Below, piece after piece: positions 23,587 to 32,817 of a stretch of DNA of 57,897 bases; the first letter of the stretch is position 1, and every line of letters starts with the position of its first letter. Under the pieces are notes generated by a model. It was not told the origin of the DNA, made no database searches, and saw only the letters and a program-made list of their open reading frames with translations. Location of the stretch: the NCBI RefSeq assembly GCF_011057645.1, contig NZ_JAALGE010000015.1:1-57897 (forward strand), written 5' to 3'. The translations under genes and the position numbers were made by a program. This stretch comes from Marisediminicola senii (GTDB lineage Bacteria > Actinomycetota > Actinomycetes > Actinomycetales > Microbacteriaceae).

Positions 23587-24678
23587 TCATAGCTGGATGA
23601 CGCCGAGCGCGAGCACCGCGATGAACGCCCACGACGCCAGGCCGACCACGAGCGCGCGCCACCCGGTGGTGACGAGCCTCGCCAGGCGCACCGCGGTGCC
23701 CAGCGCGAACAGGGCCGCGCCCAGCACCAGCACCTGCAGGGTGTCGAGTGCCGACAGCACGGGCTCGGGGATGGGGAGGAAAGTGTTGGCGAGCACGGCG
23801 AGCAGGAAGCCGACGATGAACAGCGGCACGAGCGGGGCGCGGGGTGCGGCGGGTGCGGCGGCGGGTGTTGCGGGGGCGGCGGGTGCCCCGGGGGTGGTGG
23901 TCTGCGCAGCAGTGGTCGGCGACCCGGGGGCCTGGGCGGTGCGGGCGGCCGCGGCATCCATTCGACGCGAGACGCCGGTCGCGATGGCGACCATCGGCGC
24001 GAGCATGAGAACCCTGGTGAGCTTGACCACCACCGCGATGGCGAGCGCCGCGGTTCCCGCGGTCTGGGCGGTGGCGACGACCTGCCCGACGTCGTGCACG
24101 CTCGCCCCGACCCAGTGGCCGAACTGCTCGGCGTCGAGTCCGAGCGCGGCACCGGCGGCGGGGAGCACGACGATGGCGAGGGTTCCGCACAGGGTGACCA
24201 GCGCGACCGGCGTCGCCTGCTCTTTCGCATCGCTTCTCGTCGCTGACCCCATCGCACCGATGGCGGAGGCCCCGCAGATGGAGAACCCGGCCGCGACGAG
24301 GAGCGGTTCGTTACCCGGCAGGCGCATCAGCCGGCCGAACCACCAGGTGGCGAAGAACGTGACGACGACGAGGGCGATGACCGCCACGACCGCGACGATG
24401 CCGAGGTCGGCGATGTCGATGAGGCTGAGCTTGAGCCCGAGCAGCACGATTCCGAACCGCATCAGGGTCTTCGACGCGAACTTCAGGCCGGGCGCGAGCG
24501 GGCCGTCGAGCACGCCGCGGGCCGCGGGCACCTGCCCGACGACGATGCCGAGCGCTACCGCGATGGTGAGCATGGGCACCACCGGCAGCACGAGCGCGAG
24601 TGCCGACGCGAGCAGCGCGACCCCCACCGAGACGGCGACGCCCGGGAGCATGGCGCGCGACGTCGGGGCTGGGCTCAC
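23587..24678 (-). CDS. YeiH-type (UPF0324/PSE family) membrane transporter
   Basis: A 363-residue protein with about ten membrane helices of the putative sulfate exporter family. Conserved blocks are FASKTLMRFGIVLLGLKLSL, GFSICGASAIGAMGSATRS (about 140-158) and GASVHDVGQVVATAQTAG. Between helices (about 260-295) there is an unusual Ala/Pro/Thr-rich loop, APAAPATPAAAPAAP, longer than in typical members. GTG 24678 overlaps the stop of the FAH gene (GTGA). Transport of an anion is assumed for the family but not proven. Confidence 0.85.
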   Translation of the reverse strand: MSPAPTSRAMLPGVAVSVGVALLASALALVLPVVPMLTIAVALGIVVGQVPAARGVLDGPLAPGLKFASKTLMRFGIVLLGLKLSLIDIADLGIVAVVAVIALVVVTFFATWWFGRLMRLPGNEPLLVAAGFSICGASAIGAMGSATRSDAKEQATPVALVTLCGTLAIVVLPAAGAALGLDAEQFGHWVGASVHDVGQVVATAQTAGTAALAIAVVVKLTRVLMLAPMVAIATGVSRRMDAAAARTAQAPGSPTTAAQTTTPGAPAAPATPAAAPAAPRAPLVPLFIVGFLLAVLANTFLPIPEPVLSALDTLQVLVLGAALFALGTAVRLARLVTTGWRALVVGLASWAFIAVLALGVIQL

Positions 24679-25442
24679 CGGTTGCGCGCGGGGTTCGAGA
24701 GCGTTCCGATGCCCTCGATGGTGATGTCGACGGTCTGGCCGTCGGTGAATCCGCCGAGGCCGGCCGGGGTACCGGTCATGATGATGTCGCCGGGAAGCAG
24801 CGTCCACACGTCGGACGCGAAGGCGATGATCTCGGGGATGCTGTGGATCATGTCAGCGGTCGAGCCGCTGCGGCGCAGCTCGCCGTCGACGAACGTGGTG
24901 ATCGCGACGTTCTGCGCGTCGAGGTCGGTCTCGATCCACGGGCCGATCGGCGCGAACGTGTCGTAGCCCTTGGCCCTCGCCCACTGCCCGTCGGAGAACA
25001 TCACGTCGCGCGCCGACACGTCGTTGCCGACCGTGTAGCCGAACACGTAGTCCTGCCAGTTCGAGGCATCGACCTGCTTGGCGATGCGACCGATCACGAT
25101 CACCAGCTCGCCCTCGTGCACGACCCTGCCCTCAACCGGCGGAATCAGGATGGCGTCGCCGGGGCCGACTACCGCGGTGTTCGGCTTGAGGAAGATGAGC
25201 GGCGTCGACGGGCCGGTCTCGCCCATGTCGGCCCGGTGCTCGGCGTAGTTGAGGCCGACGCACACCACCTTCGAGCGCGGGATGACCGGCGCGAGCAGCT
25301 TGGCGCGGGAGAGCGGCACGCGTTCGCCCGTGGTGTCGAAGCCGCTGAACATCGGATCGCCGGCGAGCACGACCAGTTCGTCGTCGTCGACGATGCCGTA
25401 GCGCGGGTCGCCGCCTCCCGTGCTGAAGCGGGCGATCCTCAC
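24675..25442 (-). CDS. Fumarylacetoacetate hydrolase (FAH) family protein
   Basis: A 255-residue cytosolic protein with the FAH C-terminal domain: VCVGLNYAEHRADMG, the metal site VVHEGELVIVIGR (two Glu) and TVGNDVSARDVMF (Asp), then KGYDTFAPIGPW and GDIIMTGTPAGLG. Members are Mg/Mn-dependent hydrolases, isomerases or decarboxylases; this short form often has oxaloacetate decarboxylase or acylpyruvase activity. GTG 25442 overlaps the ilvE stop by 4 nt and TGA overlaps the next GTG, so it is part of the leuB-ilvE chain. The exact substrate is unknown. Confidence 0.88.
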   Translation of the reverse strand: MRIARFSTGGGDPRYGIVDDDELVVLAGDPMFSGFDTTGERVPLSRAKLLAPVIPRSKVVCVGLNYAEHRADMGETGPSTPLIFLKPNTAVVGPGDAILIPPVEGRVVHEGELVIVIGRIAKQVDASNWQDYVFGYTVGNDVSARDVMFSDGQWARAKGYDTFAPIGPWIETDLDAQNVAITTFVDGELRRSGSTADMIHSIPEIIAFASDVWTLLPGDIIMTGTPAGLGGFTDGQTVDITIEGIGTLSNPARNR

Positions 25443-26572
25443 TGGCCTGTCGTTTCTGTCGGCGCGTCGAGCCTGGTGAGCCACCCGTGGCGGTCCGCTA
25501 CCCGGCCGTACTGGATGTCGGTGAGTTCCTGGCGCAGCGACATGGTGAGCTCGCCTGCCGCTGCATCCGCCCGACCCGCAGTGAATCCCTCGCCGACCAG
25601 CAGGGCGATGGGGGTCACGACGGCGGCGGTGCCGCACGCGAACACCTCGGTGATCTCGCCGGACTCGACGCCGTCGCGCCATTCGTCGATCGACACCCGC
25701 CGTCGCTCGACCCGGTGCCCGCGGTTTTCGGCGAGCTGCAGGATGCTGTCGCGCGTGATGCCCTCGAGGATGCTGTCGGACTGCGGGGTGACGAGCGTGC
25801 CGTCCTTATAGACGAGCACGACGTTCATGCCACCGAGCTCTTCGATGTACTTGCCCTCCACCGAGTCGAGGAACAGCACCTGTGCGCAGCCGTGGCTCGC
25901 GGCCTCGGACTGGGCGAGCAGCGACGATGCGTAGTTGCCGCCGGTCTTGGCCGCCCCGGTTCCGCCCTTGCCCGCGCGGGAGTAGTGGGCCGAGAGCCAG
26001 ATCGACACCGGCGAGACGCCGCCGGTGAAGTACGCGCCGGCGGGGCTCGCGATCAGGTAGTAGGCGACCTCGGCCGCAGCGCGCACCCCGAGGAACGGCT
26101 CGCTGGCGAACATGAACGGGCGCAGGTACAGGCTCGTCTCGGGCGCGGACGGCACCCACGCGGAGTCGACCGCGATGAGCTGCTCGAGGGTCTGGATGAA
26201 GTAGTCGGTCGGCAGCTCCGGCAGCGCGAGGCGACGGGCCGAGCGCTGCATGCGTTCGGCGTTCTTCTCCGGGCGGAACGACCAGATGGAGCCGTCGGCG
26301 TGCCGGTAGGCCTTGAGCCCCTCGAAGATCTCCTGCGCGTAGTGCAGCACGGCTGCCGCGGGATCCATCGCGATCGGGCCGTACGGCTCGACGCGCGCCT
26401 GATGCCAGCCGCCGTCCTCGGTCCAGCGCAGGTTCACCATGTGGTCGGTGAACTGCTTGCCGAAACCGGGGCTGCGCAGCATCTCCTCGAGTTCGGCCTC
26501 GGCGGCGCCACTGTCGTTGGGGATGACCTCGAAGGCGAGCGGGGACTGTGCCACGGGAGTGTCGACGGACAT
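25439..26572 (-). CDS. ilvE: Branched-chain amino acid aminotransferase
   Basis: A 377-residue fold-type IV PLP enzyme of the long BCAT type. The Schiff-base lysine lies in GTGAAKTGGNYASS (about 200-213). The cofactor end has EELGGMNVVLVYKDG, and ILEGITRDSILQLAE follows. It performs the last step of Ile, Val and Leu synthesis by transferring the amino group from glutamate. It follows leuB by 42 nt, and its stop overlaps the FAH-family gene. The N-terminus has the usual MNLRWTEDGGW strand. Confidence 0.95.
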   Translation of the reverse strand: MSVDTPVAQSPLAFEVIPNDSGAAEAELEEMLRSPGFGKQFTDHMVNLRWTEDGGWHQARVEPYGPIAMDPAAAVLHYAQEIFEGLKAYRHADGSIWSFRPEKNAERMQRSARRLALPELPTDYFIQTLEQLIAVDSAWVPSAPETSLYLRPFMFASEPFLGVRAAAEVAYYLIASPAGAYFTGGVSPVSIWLSAHYSRAGKGGTGAAKTGGNYASSLLAQSEAASHGCAQVLFLDSVEGKYIEELGGMNVVLVYKDGTLVTPQSDSILEGITRDSILQLAENRGHRVERRRVSIDEWRDGVESGEITEVFACGTAAVVTPIALLVGEGFTAGRADAAAGELTMSLRQELTDIQYGRVADRHGWLTRLDAPTETTGQ

Positions 26573-26614
26573 ATCGGTGTCTTTCTCGGCTGGTGGTGCG
26601 GTGGTCGGGATAGG

Positions 26615-27667
26615 TCAGGGGTGCGCGAGCCGGGCGACGATCGCGTCACCCGTCTGCGACGTGGGACGCCGGGCCGCGCCGCGTTCGGCGAGGTCGGCGG
26701 TGACGGCCGAGGTGATGGATGCCGCGGCATCCACGAGTCCTAAATGCTCGAGCAACAGCGCGACCGACAGGATCGCTGCGGTCGGATCGGCCACCTGCTG
26801 CCCTGCGATGTCGGGGGCGGAGCCGTGCACTGGTTCGAACATACTCGGGAACACCCGGTCGGGGTTGATGTTCGCCGACGCCGCGAGGCCGATGCCGCCG
26901 CTGATGGCGCCGGCCAGGTCGGTGAGGATGTCGCCGAACAGGTTGTCGGTCACGATCACGTCGAACCGCGCGGGGTCGGTGACGAGGTGGATGGTCGCCG
27001 CGTCGACGTGCAGGTAGTCGACGGTGACCTCGGGGTACTGCGCCGCCATGGCGGTGACGATGCGCTGCCACAGCGCCCCGGCGTGCACGAGCACGTTCGT
27101 CTTGTGCACGAGGGTCAGTTTCTTGCGGCGCGCCATCGCGGTGTCGAAGGCGAACCGCGCGACCCGCTCGACGCCGAACGCGGTGTTGACGCTCACCTCG
27201 TTGGCGATCTCCTGCGGGGTGCCGACGCGGATGCCGCCGCCGTTGCCCACGTACGGGCCCTCGGTGCCCTCCCGCACGACCACGAAGTCGACGTCACCGG
27301 CGGATGCGAGCGGCGACTCGACCGACGGGTAGAGCACGGTGGGCCGGAGGTTGACGTAGTGGTCGAACGCAAAGCGCAGCTTCAGGAGCAGCCCGCGTTC
27401 GATGATGCCGCCGGCGAGGCGGGGGTCACGCGGGTCTCCCCCGACGGCGCCGAGCAGGATGGCGTCGTGGCGGGCGAGCGCCTCGAGGTCGGCCTCGCCG
27501 AGGATGTCGCCGGTCGCGAGAAAGTGGGTGGCGCCGAACGGGTACTCGATGACATCGACGTCAACGTCGCCCGGCACGACCGCGCGCAGCACCTTGAGCG
27601 CCTCGGCGATGACTTCTGGTCCGATTCCGTCGCCGGCGATGACGGCGAGACTGACTGAGCGAGGCAT
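26615..27667 (-). CDS. leuB: 3-isopropylmalate dehydrogenase
   Basis: A 350-residue NAD-dependent beta-decarboxylating dehydrogenase of leucine synthesis. It starts [21 protein letters not shown] and shows [15 protein letters not shown], the catalytic Lys/Asp regions KTNVLVHAG and [13 protein letters not shown], and the NAD loop [17 protein letters not shown] 27667 is supported by a TACCCT -10 box 7 nt upstream (leaderless). It heads a four-gene unit with ilvE, the FAH-family gene and yeiH. Confidence 0.95.
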   Translation of the reverse strand: MPRSVSLAVIAGDGIGPEVIAEALKVLRAVVPGDVDVDVIEYPFGATHFLATGDILGEADLEALARHDAILLGAVGGDPRDPRLAGGIIERGLLLKLRFAFDHYVNLRPTVLYPSVESPLASAGDVDFVVVREGTEGPYVGNGGGIRVGTPQEIANEVSVNTAFGVERVARFAFDTAMARRKKLTLVHKTNVLVHAGALWQRIVTAMAAQYPEVTVDYLHVDAATIHLVTDPARFDVIVTDNLFGDILTDLAGAISGGIGLAASANINPDRVFPSMFEPVHGSAPDIAGQQVADPTAAILSVALLLEHLGLVDAAASITSAVTADLAERGAARRPTSQTGDAIVARLAHP

Positions 27668-27674
27668 ACCGTTC

Positions 27675-27680
27675 AGGGTA
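27675..27680 (-). promoter_or_regulatory. -10 box of the leaderless leuB promoter
   Basis: TACCCT on the minus strand, seven bases before the leuB ATG, with no Shine-Dalgarno in between. No attenuator or leader peptide can therefore fit, so control of this operon must be at initiation or elsewhere. Confidence 0.45.
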
Positions 27681-27880
27681 TCGCCCGGGCCGCGGGGCGC
27701 GTGACGGCGGCCGGGGCTCGCGCGGGCGACTCGCGCATACCGGCGTACCCCCGGCATTGGGGCAGCGCGTCACGGCGCCGAATCCTCGGTATTGCGGGTG
27801 CGCGTGGTTACAGTAAGCACGCAGACACGTCGGGATCTGGCCCAGCCTGGGCAAGGCCGACTGATGAAAGGACGCCTGCC

Positions 27881-28138
27881 ATGGGTATCGGAACCGGAAT
27901 CTTCCTCTTCGTCGTGGGAGCCGTCCTGGCCTTCGCGCTCAACATCGAGACCAGCGTTATCGACCTCGACCTGGTCGGCTACCTGCTCATGGGTGCAGGC
28001 CTGCTGGTCTTCATCATCTCCCTGGTCATGATGACGCGTAAGCGCTCCAGCATCGAGACCGTGCGCAGCGTCGACAACCGCGGCGCGGAGCAGGTCACCC
28101 AGCGCGAGCGTCGCAGCGACACCGACCCGCTCGTCTGA
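27881..28138 (+). CDS. Small two-helix membrane protein (DUF6458-like)
   Basis: An 85-residue protein with two membrane helices (about 4-22 and 32-52), the motif NIETSVIDLDLVGYLLMGAG between and in them, and a charged C-terminal tail. This matches the short actinobacterial DUF6458 proteins, whose role is unknown. The start ATG 27881 has GAAAGGA upstream and a TACAGT -10 box near 27809. It is a monocistronic gene followed by a hairpin. Confidence 0.8.
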   Translation: MGIGTGIFLFVVGAVLAFALNIETSVIDLDLVGYLLMGAGLLVFIISLVMMTRKRSSIETVRSVDNRGAEQVTQRERRSDTDPLV

Positions 28139-28175
28139 GCCTTCCCAAGACGACAAGCCCCACCAGGGGCTACGA

Positions 28176-28209
28176 CAGAACGGCCCGACCTGCTGGTCGC
28201 GCCGTTCTG
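28176..28209. terminator. Hairpin between convergent genes
   Basis: CAGAACGGC and CGACC pair with GGTCG and GCCGTTCTG around a TGCT loop, with one mismatch. A smaller AGCCCC/GGGGCT hairpin precedes it. It lies between the DUF6458-like gene and serA and may stop both transcripts. T-tracts are short. Confidence 0.65.
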
Positions 28210-28228
28210 CGTTTCGCTGGGCGCGTGC

Positions 28229-29818
28229 CTACTCGGTGATGTCGATCTCGTGCAGCAGGCTGGCGTCGATCGCGGAGCGCACCGACTCGAGTAGCCCGTC
28301 AGGCACCGGGGAGTCGACGGTCAGCACCGACAGCGCCTCGCCGCCCGCTTCGCGGCGGCTGATCTGCATGCCGGCGATGTTGATGCCGGCCTCGCCGAAC
28401 TCTCGGCCGTAGATCGCGACGATGCCCGGGCGGTCGCGGTAGACCATCACGATGAGGTGGTCGGCGATCGGCACCTCGACGTCGTAGCCGTTGATCTCGA
28501 CGATCTTCTCGACCTGCTTCGGCCCGGTCAGGGTGCCGGACACCGAGATCTGCGCGCCGTTGCTGAGCGCGCCGCGGATGGTGAGCACGTTGCGGTACTC
28601 GTCGCTGACGGCGTCGGTGATCAGGCGAACGTCGAGCCCGCGCTGCTCGGCGAGCAGTGGCGCGTTGACGTAGGAGACCGACTCCGAGACGACGTTCGTA
28701 AAGATGCCCTTGAGGGCGGCGAGCTTGAGCACGCTCACGTCGAATTCGACGATCTCGCCGCGAACATCGACGTCGACGCTGGTAACCGGGCTGTCGGCGA
28801 GTCCGGAGAAGACCTGTCCGAGCTTCTCCATCAGCGGGATGCCGGGGCGCACGGTCGGGTCGATGACGCCACCGGCCACATTGACCGCGTCGGGAACCAG
28901 TTCGCCCGAGAGCGCGAGCCGCACCGACTTCGCGACCGACACCCCGGCCTTCTCCTGTGCCTCGTCGGTCGACGCCCCGAGGTGCGGGGTCACCACGACG
29001 TTGTCGAGGGCGAGCAACGGCGAATCGACCGGGGGCTCGTGCACGAAGACGTCGAGCCCGGCGCCCGCGATGGTCTTCGAGGTCAGCGCGCGGTAGAGGG
29101 CATCCTCATCGATCAATCCGCCGCGGGCGACGTTGACGATGAAGGCGGTCGGCTTCATGAGCGCGAGCTGCGCGTCGGAGATCATGCCCGTGGTCTCGGG
29201 GGTCTTGGGCATGTGGATCGTGACGAAGTCGGACTGCTGCAGCAGCTCGTCGAACGACAGCAGGGTTACGCCGAGCTGCTGCGCGCGGGCGGCCGTGACG
29301 TAGGGGTCGTACGCGACGACCCTGACGCCGAACGCCTGCATGCGCGCGGTGATCAGGGCGCCGATGCGGCCGAGGCCGATGATGCCGACGGTCTTCTCGT
29401 ACAGCTCGGTTCCGGTGTACTTCGAGCGCTTCCACTGCCCCTGCGCGAGGGCGGCGTGGGCCGGGGCGATGTGCCTGGCCAGCGCGAGGATGTGCCCGAC
29501 GGTGAGCTCGGCGGCCGAGATGATGTTGGAGGTGGGTGCGTTGACGACCATGACGCCGGCGGTGGTCGCCGCCTTGATGTCGACGTTGTCGAGGCCGACC
29601 CCGGCACGGGCGATGACCTTGAGGGTCGGCGCGGCAGCGAGGGCCTCGGCGTCGATCTGCGTCGCCGAACGGATGAGGATGGCACTGGCATCCACCAGGG
29701 CCGACAGCAGGGCGGGACGGTCGGTGCCGTCGACCGAGCGGATGTCGAAATCCGGCCCGAGGGCCTCGACTGTTGCGGGTGAGAGTTCTTCTGCGATCAA
29801 CACGATCGGCTTCGCCAC
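28229..29818 (-). CDS. serA: D-3-phosphoglycerate dehydrogenase
   Basis: A 529-residue long-form SerA, first enzyme of serine synthesis. The domains are: catalytic and NAD-binding (GIIGLGRIGALIT near 146-158; NVARGGLIDEDAL; VHEPP; TPHLGAST), then the allosteric substrate-binding domain (about 320-450), then a C-terminal ACT domain starting LIVMVYRDRPGIVAIYG that senses serine. Length fits the mycobacterial type. GTG 29818 is chosen since GAAGGA lies 8 nt upstream; the frame stays open upstream but is not SerA-like. Monocistronic. Confidence 0.96.
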   Translation of the reverse strand: MAKPIVLIAEELSPATVEALGPDFDIRSVDGTDRPALLSALVDASAILIRSATQIDAEALAAAPTLKVIARAGVGLDNVDIKAATTAGVMVVNAPTSNIISAAELTVGHILALARHIAPAHAALAQGQWKRSKYTGTELYEKTVGIIGLGRIGALITARMQAFGVRVVAYDPYVTAARAQQLGVTLLSFDELLQQSDFVTIHMPKTPETTGMISDAQLALMKPTAFIVNVARGGLIDEDALYRALTSKTIAGAGLDVFVHEPPVDSPLLALDNVVVTPHLGASTDEAQEKAGVSVAKSVRLALSGELVPDAVNVAGGVIDPTVRPGIPLMEKLGQVFSGLADSPVTSVDVDVRGEIVEFDVSVLKLAALKGIFTNVVSESVSYVNAPLLAEQRGLDVRLITDAVSDEYRNVLTIRGALSNGAQISVSGTLTGPKQVEKIVEINGYDVEVPIADHLIVMVYRDRPGIVAIYGREFGEAGINIAGMQISRREAGGEALSVLTVDSPVPDGLLESVRSAIDASLLHEIDITE

Positions 29819-29921
29819 GAATACAGTCCTTCGGTTGCCGGGAAATACCGCCGCCAGCTTAGTCGGACCGCGACAGCGCGTATCGCCGTGTGACGCCCGT
29901 GCGGTGGAGCACACTGGGCAG

Positions 29922-30308
29922 ATGGTTTTCGAAACTTCCCAGGTCGTGCTGCGGCTCGTGCTCGCCGCGGCGTTCGTGGGCATGGGCGTCGCGCACTTCG
30001 TGCCGGGGCCGGCGCGCACCATGGCGAAGCTCATCCCGCCCTCGCTGCGTCGACGCGGACTGCCGAGCCCGATGGCGCTGGTGTACTTCACCGGCCTGTG
30101 CGAGATCGCCGGGGGCATCGGCCTGCTGGTACCCGCCACCCAGTGGGCCGCCGCGGTCTGCCTCGTGCTGTTCTTGGTCGCGGTGTTTCCGGCCAATGCC
30201 TATGCGGCGCAGCATCCGGACCGCTTCGGGTCGATCGCCATCCCGTTCTGGCGCCGCTACTTCGCGCAGCTCGTGCTGATCCTCGCGGTGGTGCTGTCGG
30301 CGGTGTAG
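29922..30308 (+). CDS. DoxX-like small membrane protein
   Basis: A 128-residue protein with four membrane helices and the DoxX-family features GMGVAHFVPGPAR and YFTGLCEIAGGIGLL. DoxX-like proteins are associated with redox and thiol metabolism in actinobacteria, but this member has no known role. A CACACT box 6 nt before ATG 29922 suggests a leaderless start. Divergent from serA. Confidence 0.82.
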   Translation: MVFETSQVVLRLVLAAAFVGMGVAHFVPGPARTMAKLIPPSLRRRGLPSPMALVYFTGLCEIAGGIGLLVPATQWAAAVCLVLFLVAVFPANAYAAQHPDRFGSIAIPFWRRYFAQLVLILAVVLSAV

Positions 30309-30346
30309 CGGCCTGCCCTGCTGTTCGCGGACCGGCGATCGCTGGC

Positions 30347-30742
30347 TCAGGCCAGCGCGGCCAGGCTGAGCGTGACCGCCGCGACGACCGCGAGGCCCAC
30401 GGCGAGCGCGAGGGCGAGCGCGCCGAGCCCGCGCTTTCGCGCGACGAGCACGGCGACGCCGTAGGCGGCCGGCACGATCGCGATGTTCGCGACCAGGAGC
30501 GCCCACGGAACCTCGACGCCGTTCAGGCCGATCTCGCGCGCGGCGGCGTTGTACTCGGCGAGCTGCGCCGTGACGCCGAGCAGGTTCGAGATCGCCTCGA
30601 ACAGGTCGTAGGCGTAGAACAACCCGAAGAGTACGAGTACCGCGATGGTGCGCACTCCGGGCACGCGCGGGCCGGGGGTGCGCTGGCCGGCGGCCGCGGC
30701 ATCCACCCCACCGCTCTTCTCACGCCCGGTGTCGCGGCTCAT
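30347..30742 (-). CDS. Predicted membrane protein, unknown function
   Basis: A 131-residue protein with a charged N-terminus (1-28) and three membrane helices (about 29-48, 70-92 and 103-128); the loop contains ATRSDAxx-free sequence and the block YAYDLFEAISNLLGV. No family is recognised. ATG 30742 overlaps the stop of the gene before it (ATGA), so the two small membrane proteins are co-translated and may interact. Confidence 0.65.
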   Translation of the reverse strand: MSRDTGREKSGGVDAAAAGQRTPGPRVPGVRTIAVLVLFGLFYAYDLFEAISNLLGVTAQLAEYNAAAREIGLNGVEVPWALLVANIAIVPAAYGVAVLVARKRGLGALALALAVGLAVVAAVTLSLAALA

Positions 30743-31212
30743 GCCCCGCCCCCGAGGATGAACGGCCACGGCGCGAGCAGTACGATGCCGGCGAGCAGCC
30801 ACAGCACGCGGGCGAGCGGCGCGCGGTCGCGCGTGAACAGCAGGGTCGCCGTGGCCCAGCCGATCGGGGCGGCGATCGCGAGGAACTGCCCGAGCTGGTA
30901 CATCACGTCGAACAGGATGTTGCCCGCGCTGAACCCGTCGCGCTGCACGGCGATGATCCAGCCGATCGAGTAGAGCAGGTAGACGCCGCCGAGGATGCCG
31001 TAGGCGACCAGCAGCACCGAAGCGCCGACCGCGGCGTGGGGCGCCGTCACGGTGCCGTTCGCCTGGGCAGCGGTGGATGCCGCTGCGCCCCCGTCGCCGT
31101 CGACGCGGGTCGCAGGCGCGTCGATCGCGCTGCCCCGCGTTCCGTCGACGTGGCTCGGGTCGTCGGCCCCGTCGCCCCACGACAGGGCATCGTCGGTGTC
31201 GTCTGGGCGCAT
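30739..31212 (-). CDS. Predicted membrane protein, unknown function
   Basis: A 157-residue protein with an acidic, disordered N-terminus (1-55, DDTDDALSWGDGADD) and three or four hydrophobic helices after it (VLLVAYGILGGVYLLYSIGW; LGQFLAIAAPIGWATA; VLWLLAGIVLLAPW). No family is assigned, although similar two-gene pairs occur in related genomes. ATG 31212 has a CATACT box six bases upstream, again suggesting a leaderless start. Coupled to the following membrane protein gene by a 4-nt overlap. Confidence 0.62.
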   Translation of the reverse strand: MRPDDTDDALSWGDGADDPSHVDGTRGSAIDAPATRVDGDGGAAASTAAQANGTVTAPHAAVGASVLLVAYGILGGVYLLYSIGWIIAVQRDGFSAGNILFDVMYQLGQFLAIAAPIGWATATLLFTRDRAPLARVLWLLAGIVLLAPWPFILGGGA

Positions 31213-31284
31213 CGTTCCAGTATGGAGGAGCCGCATCCGTGCCACCCCGTGCGCGGGGCGGGGGTTATACCACCGGGGCCTCCC

Positions 31285-31298
31285 ACCCGGTACCGGGT
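31285..31298. promoter_or_regulatory. Perfect 14-bp palindrome, candidate operator
   Basis: ACCCGGTACCGGGT in the 194-nt divergent spacer, with a further half-site ACCGGGTT at 31303-31310. A TAGTGT -10 candidate for the OFA carrier gene lies at 31334-31339. No regulator gene is adjacent to suggest who binds. Confidence 0.35.
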
Positions 31299-31406
31299 TG
31301 CCACCGGGTTCATGCAGGTGAATAAATCGCGACTAGTGTTTTCCAAGCGACGATGCTGCATGCGGGTCGCTGACATCCCTTGACTACGACGATAGGTACT
31401 CAACCC

Positions 31407-32816
31407 ATGGGTTTTCTCGACCGCGAGCACTCGATCGCACCCCCCGGTTTCAACCGGTGGTTCATTCCGCCCGCCGCTCTCGCGGTTCACCTCTGCATCG
31501 GCCAGGCCTACGCGACCAGCGTCTACAAGACCTCGCTGGTCGAGCACTTCGACGCCAGCCTGACGCAGATCGGCATCATCTTCTCGATCGCCATCGTGAT
31601 GCTCGGCCTCTCCGCCGCCGTCATGGGCACCTGGGTCGACAAGAACGGGCCCCGCAAGGCCATGTTCACGTCTGCCCTGTTCTGGACCTCCGGCTTCGTG
31701 ATCGGTGCCATCGGCATCTTCACGAACCAGCTCTGGCTGGTCTACGTCGGATACGGCTTCATCGGCGGCATCGGCCTCGGCATCGGGTACATCTCGCCCG
31801 TGTCGACCCTGATCAAGTGGTTCCCCGACCGCCCGGGCCTCGCGACCGGCATGGCGATCATGGGATTCGGTGGTGGCGCACTGATCGCCAGCCCCGTGTC
31901 CACCGCACTGCTGACCGCTTACGACCCCAACTCGGGAACCGAGGGATGGGTCGCCAGCGGTGACGCCGTCGGCAAGCTGTTCCTCACCTTCGCCGTCATC
32001 TACCTCGCGTACATGATGTTCGGCGCGTTCACCATCAAGGTGCCGGCCGACGGCTGGAAGCCCGACGGCTTCGACCCGTCGAAGGTCAAGAAGAACGCCC
32101 TCGTCTCGACCGAGAACGTCTCGGCCGCGAACGCCATCAAGACCCGCCAATTCTGGCTGCTCTGGACCGTGCTGTTCTGCAACGTGACCGCCGGCATCGG
32201 AATCCTCGAGCAGGCCGCCCCGATGATCCAGGACTTCTTCCGCCAGTCCGACGGCTCGTCGCTGGTCACCGCGGTCGCCGCCGGTGGATTCGTGGGCCTG
32301 CTGTCGATCGGCAACATGGCAGGACGCTTCGTCTGGTCGTCGACCTCCGACATCATCGGCCGCAAGCGCATCTACATGGTCTACCTCGGCGTCGGCGCGC
32401 TGCTCTACGTCTGCCTCGCCCTGTTCGGCTACAACACGACCATCCTCTACGTGGTCTTCGCGTTCGTCATCATCTCGTTCTACGGTGGTGGCTTCGCGAC
32501 GATCCCCGCGTACCTGCGCGACCTGTTCGGCACCTACCAGGTCGGCGCCATCCACGGCCGACTGCTCACCGCATGGTCGGCAGCCGGCATCGCCGGGCCG
32601 CTGATCGTGAACGGCTTCCTCGACGCCAGGGGCACCCCCGGCGAGCTGGTCGCCCAGGACTACCAGCCGGCGCTGCTGACGATGGTCGGCCTGCTGGTCA
32701 TCGGCTTCATCGCCAACCTGCTGGTCAGCCCCGTGGCATCCAAGTACTGGGAAGCCAAGAAGTCCGACACCTCAGCGCCCACCGCGGCGCCCCGCACCGC
32801 AGCAAAGGACCGATGA
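31407..32816 (+). CDS. OFA-family MFS transporter (oxalate/formate antiporter type)
   Basis: A 469-residue 12-helix carrier. It has the OFA-type N-terminus FNRWFIPPAALAVHLCIGQAYATSVY, the loop motif MGTWVDKNGPRKAM (about 66-79), WFPDRPGLATGMAIMGFGGGAL, and GRFVWSSTSDIIGRKR in the second half. OFA members exchange or import small carboxylates such as oxalate, formate or pyruvate; the substrate here is unknown. ATG 31407 is preferred to TTG 31380. Directly behind it lies a 33-codon gene with its own ribosome binding site, the typical companion of these carriers. Confidence 0.92.
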   Translation: MGFLDREHSIAPPGFNRWFIPPAALAVHLCIGQAYATSVYKTSLVEHFDASLTQIGIIFSIAIVMLGLSAAVMGTWVDKNGPRKAMFTSALFWTSGFVIGAIGIFTNQLWLVYVGYGFIGGIGLGIGYISPVSTLIKWFPDRPGLATGMAIMGFGGGALIASPVSTALLTAYDPNSGTEGWVASGDAVGKLFLTFAVIYLAYMMFGAFTIKVPADGWKPDGFDPSKVKKNALVSTENVSAANAIKTRQFWLLWTVLFCNVTAGIGILEQAAPMIQDFFRQSDGSSLVTAVAAGGFVGLLSIGNMAGRFVWSSTSDIIGRKRIYMVYLGVGALLYVCLALFGYNTTILYVVFAFVIISFYGGGFATIPAYLRDLFGTYQVGAIHGRLLTAWSAAGIAGPLIVNGFLDARGTPGELVAQDYQPALLTMVGLLVIGFIANLLVSPVASKYWEAKKSDTSAPTAAPRTAAKDR

Positions 32817-32817
32817 C

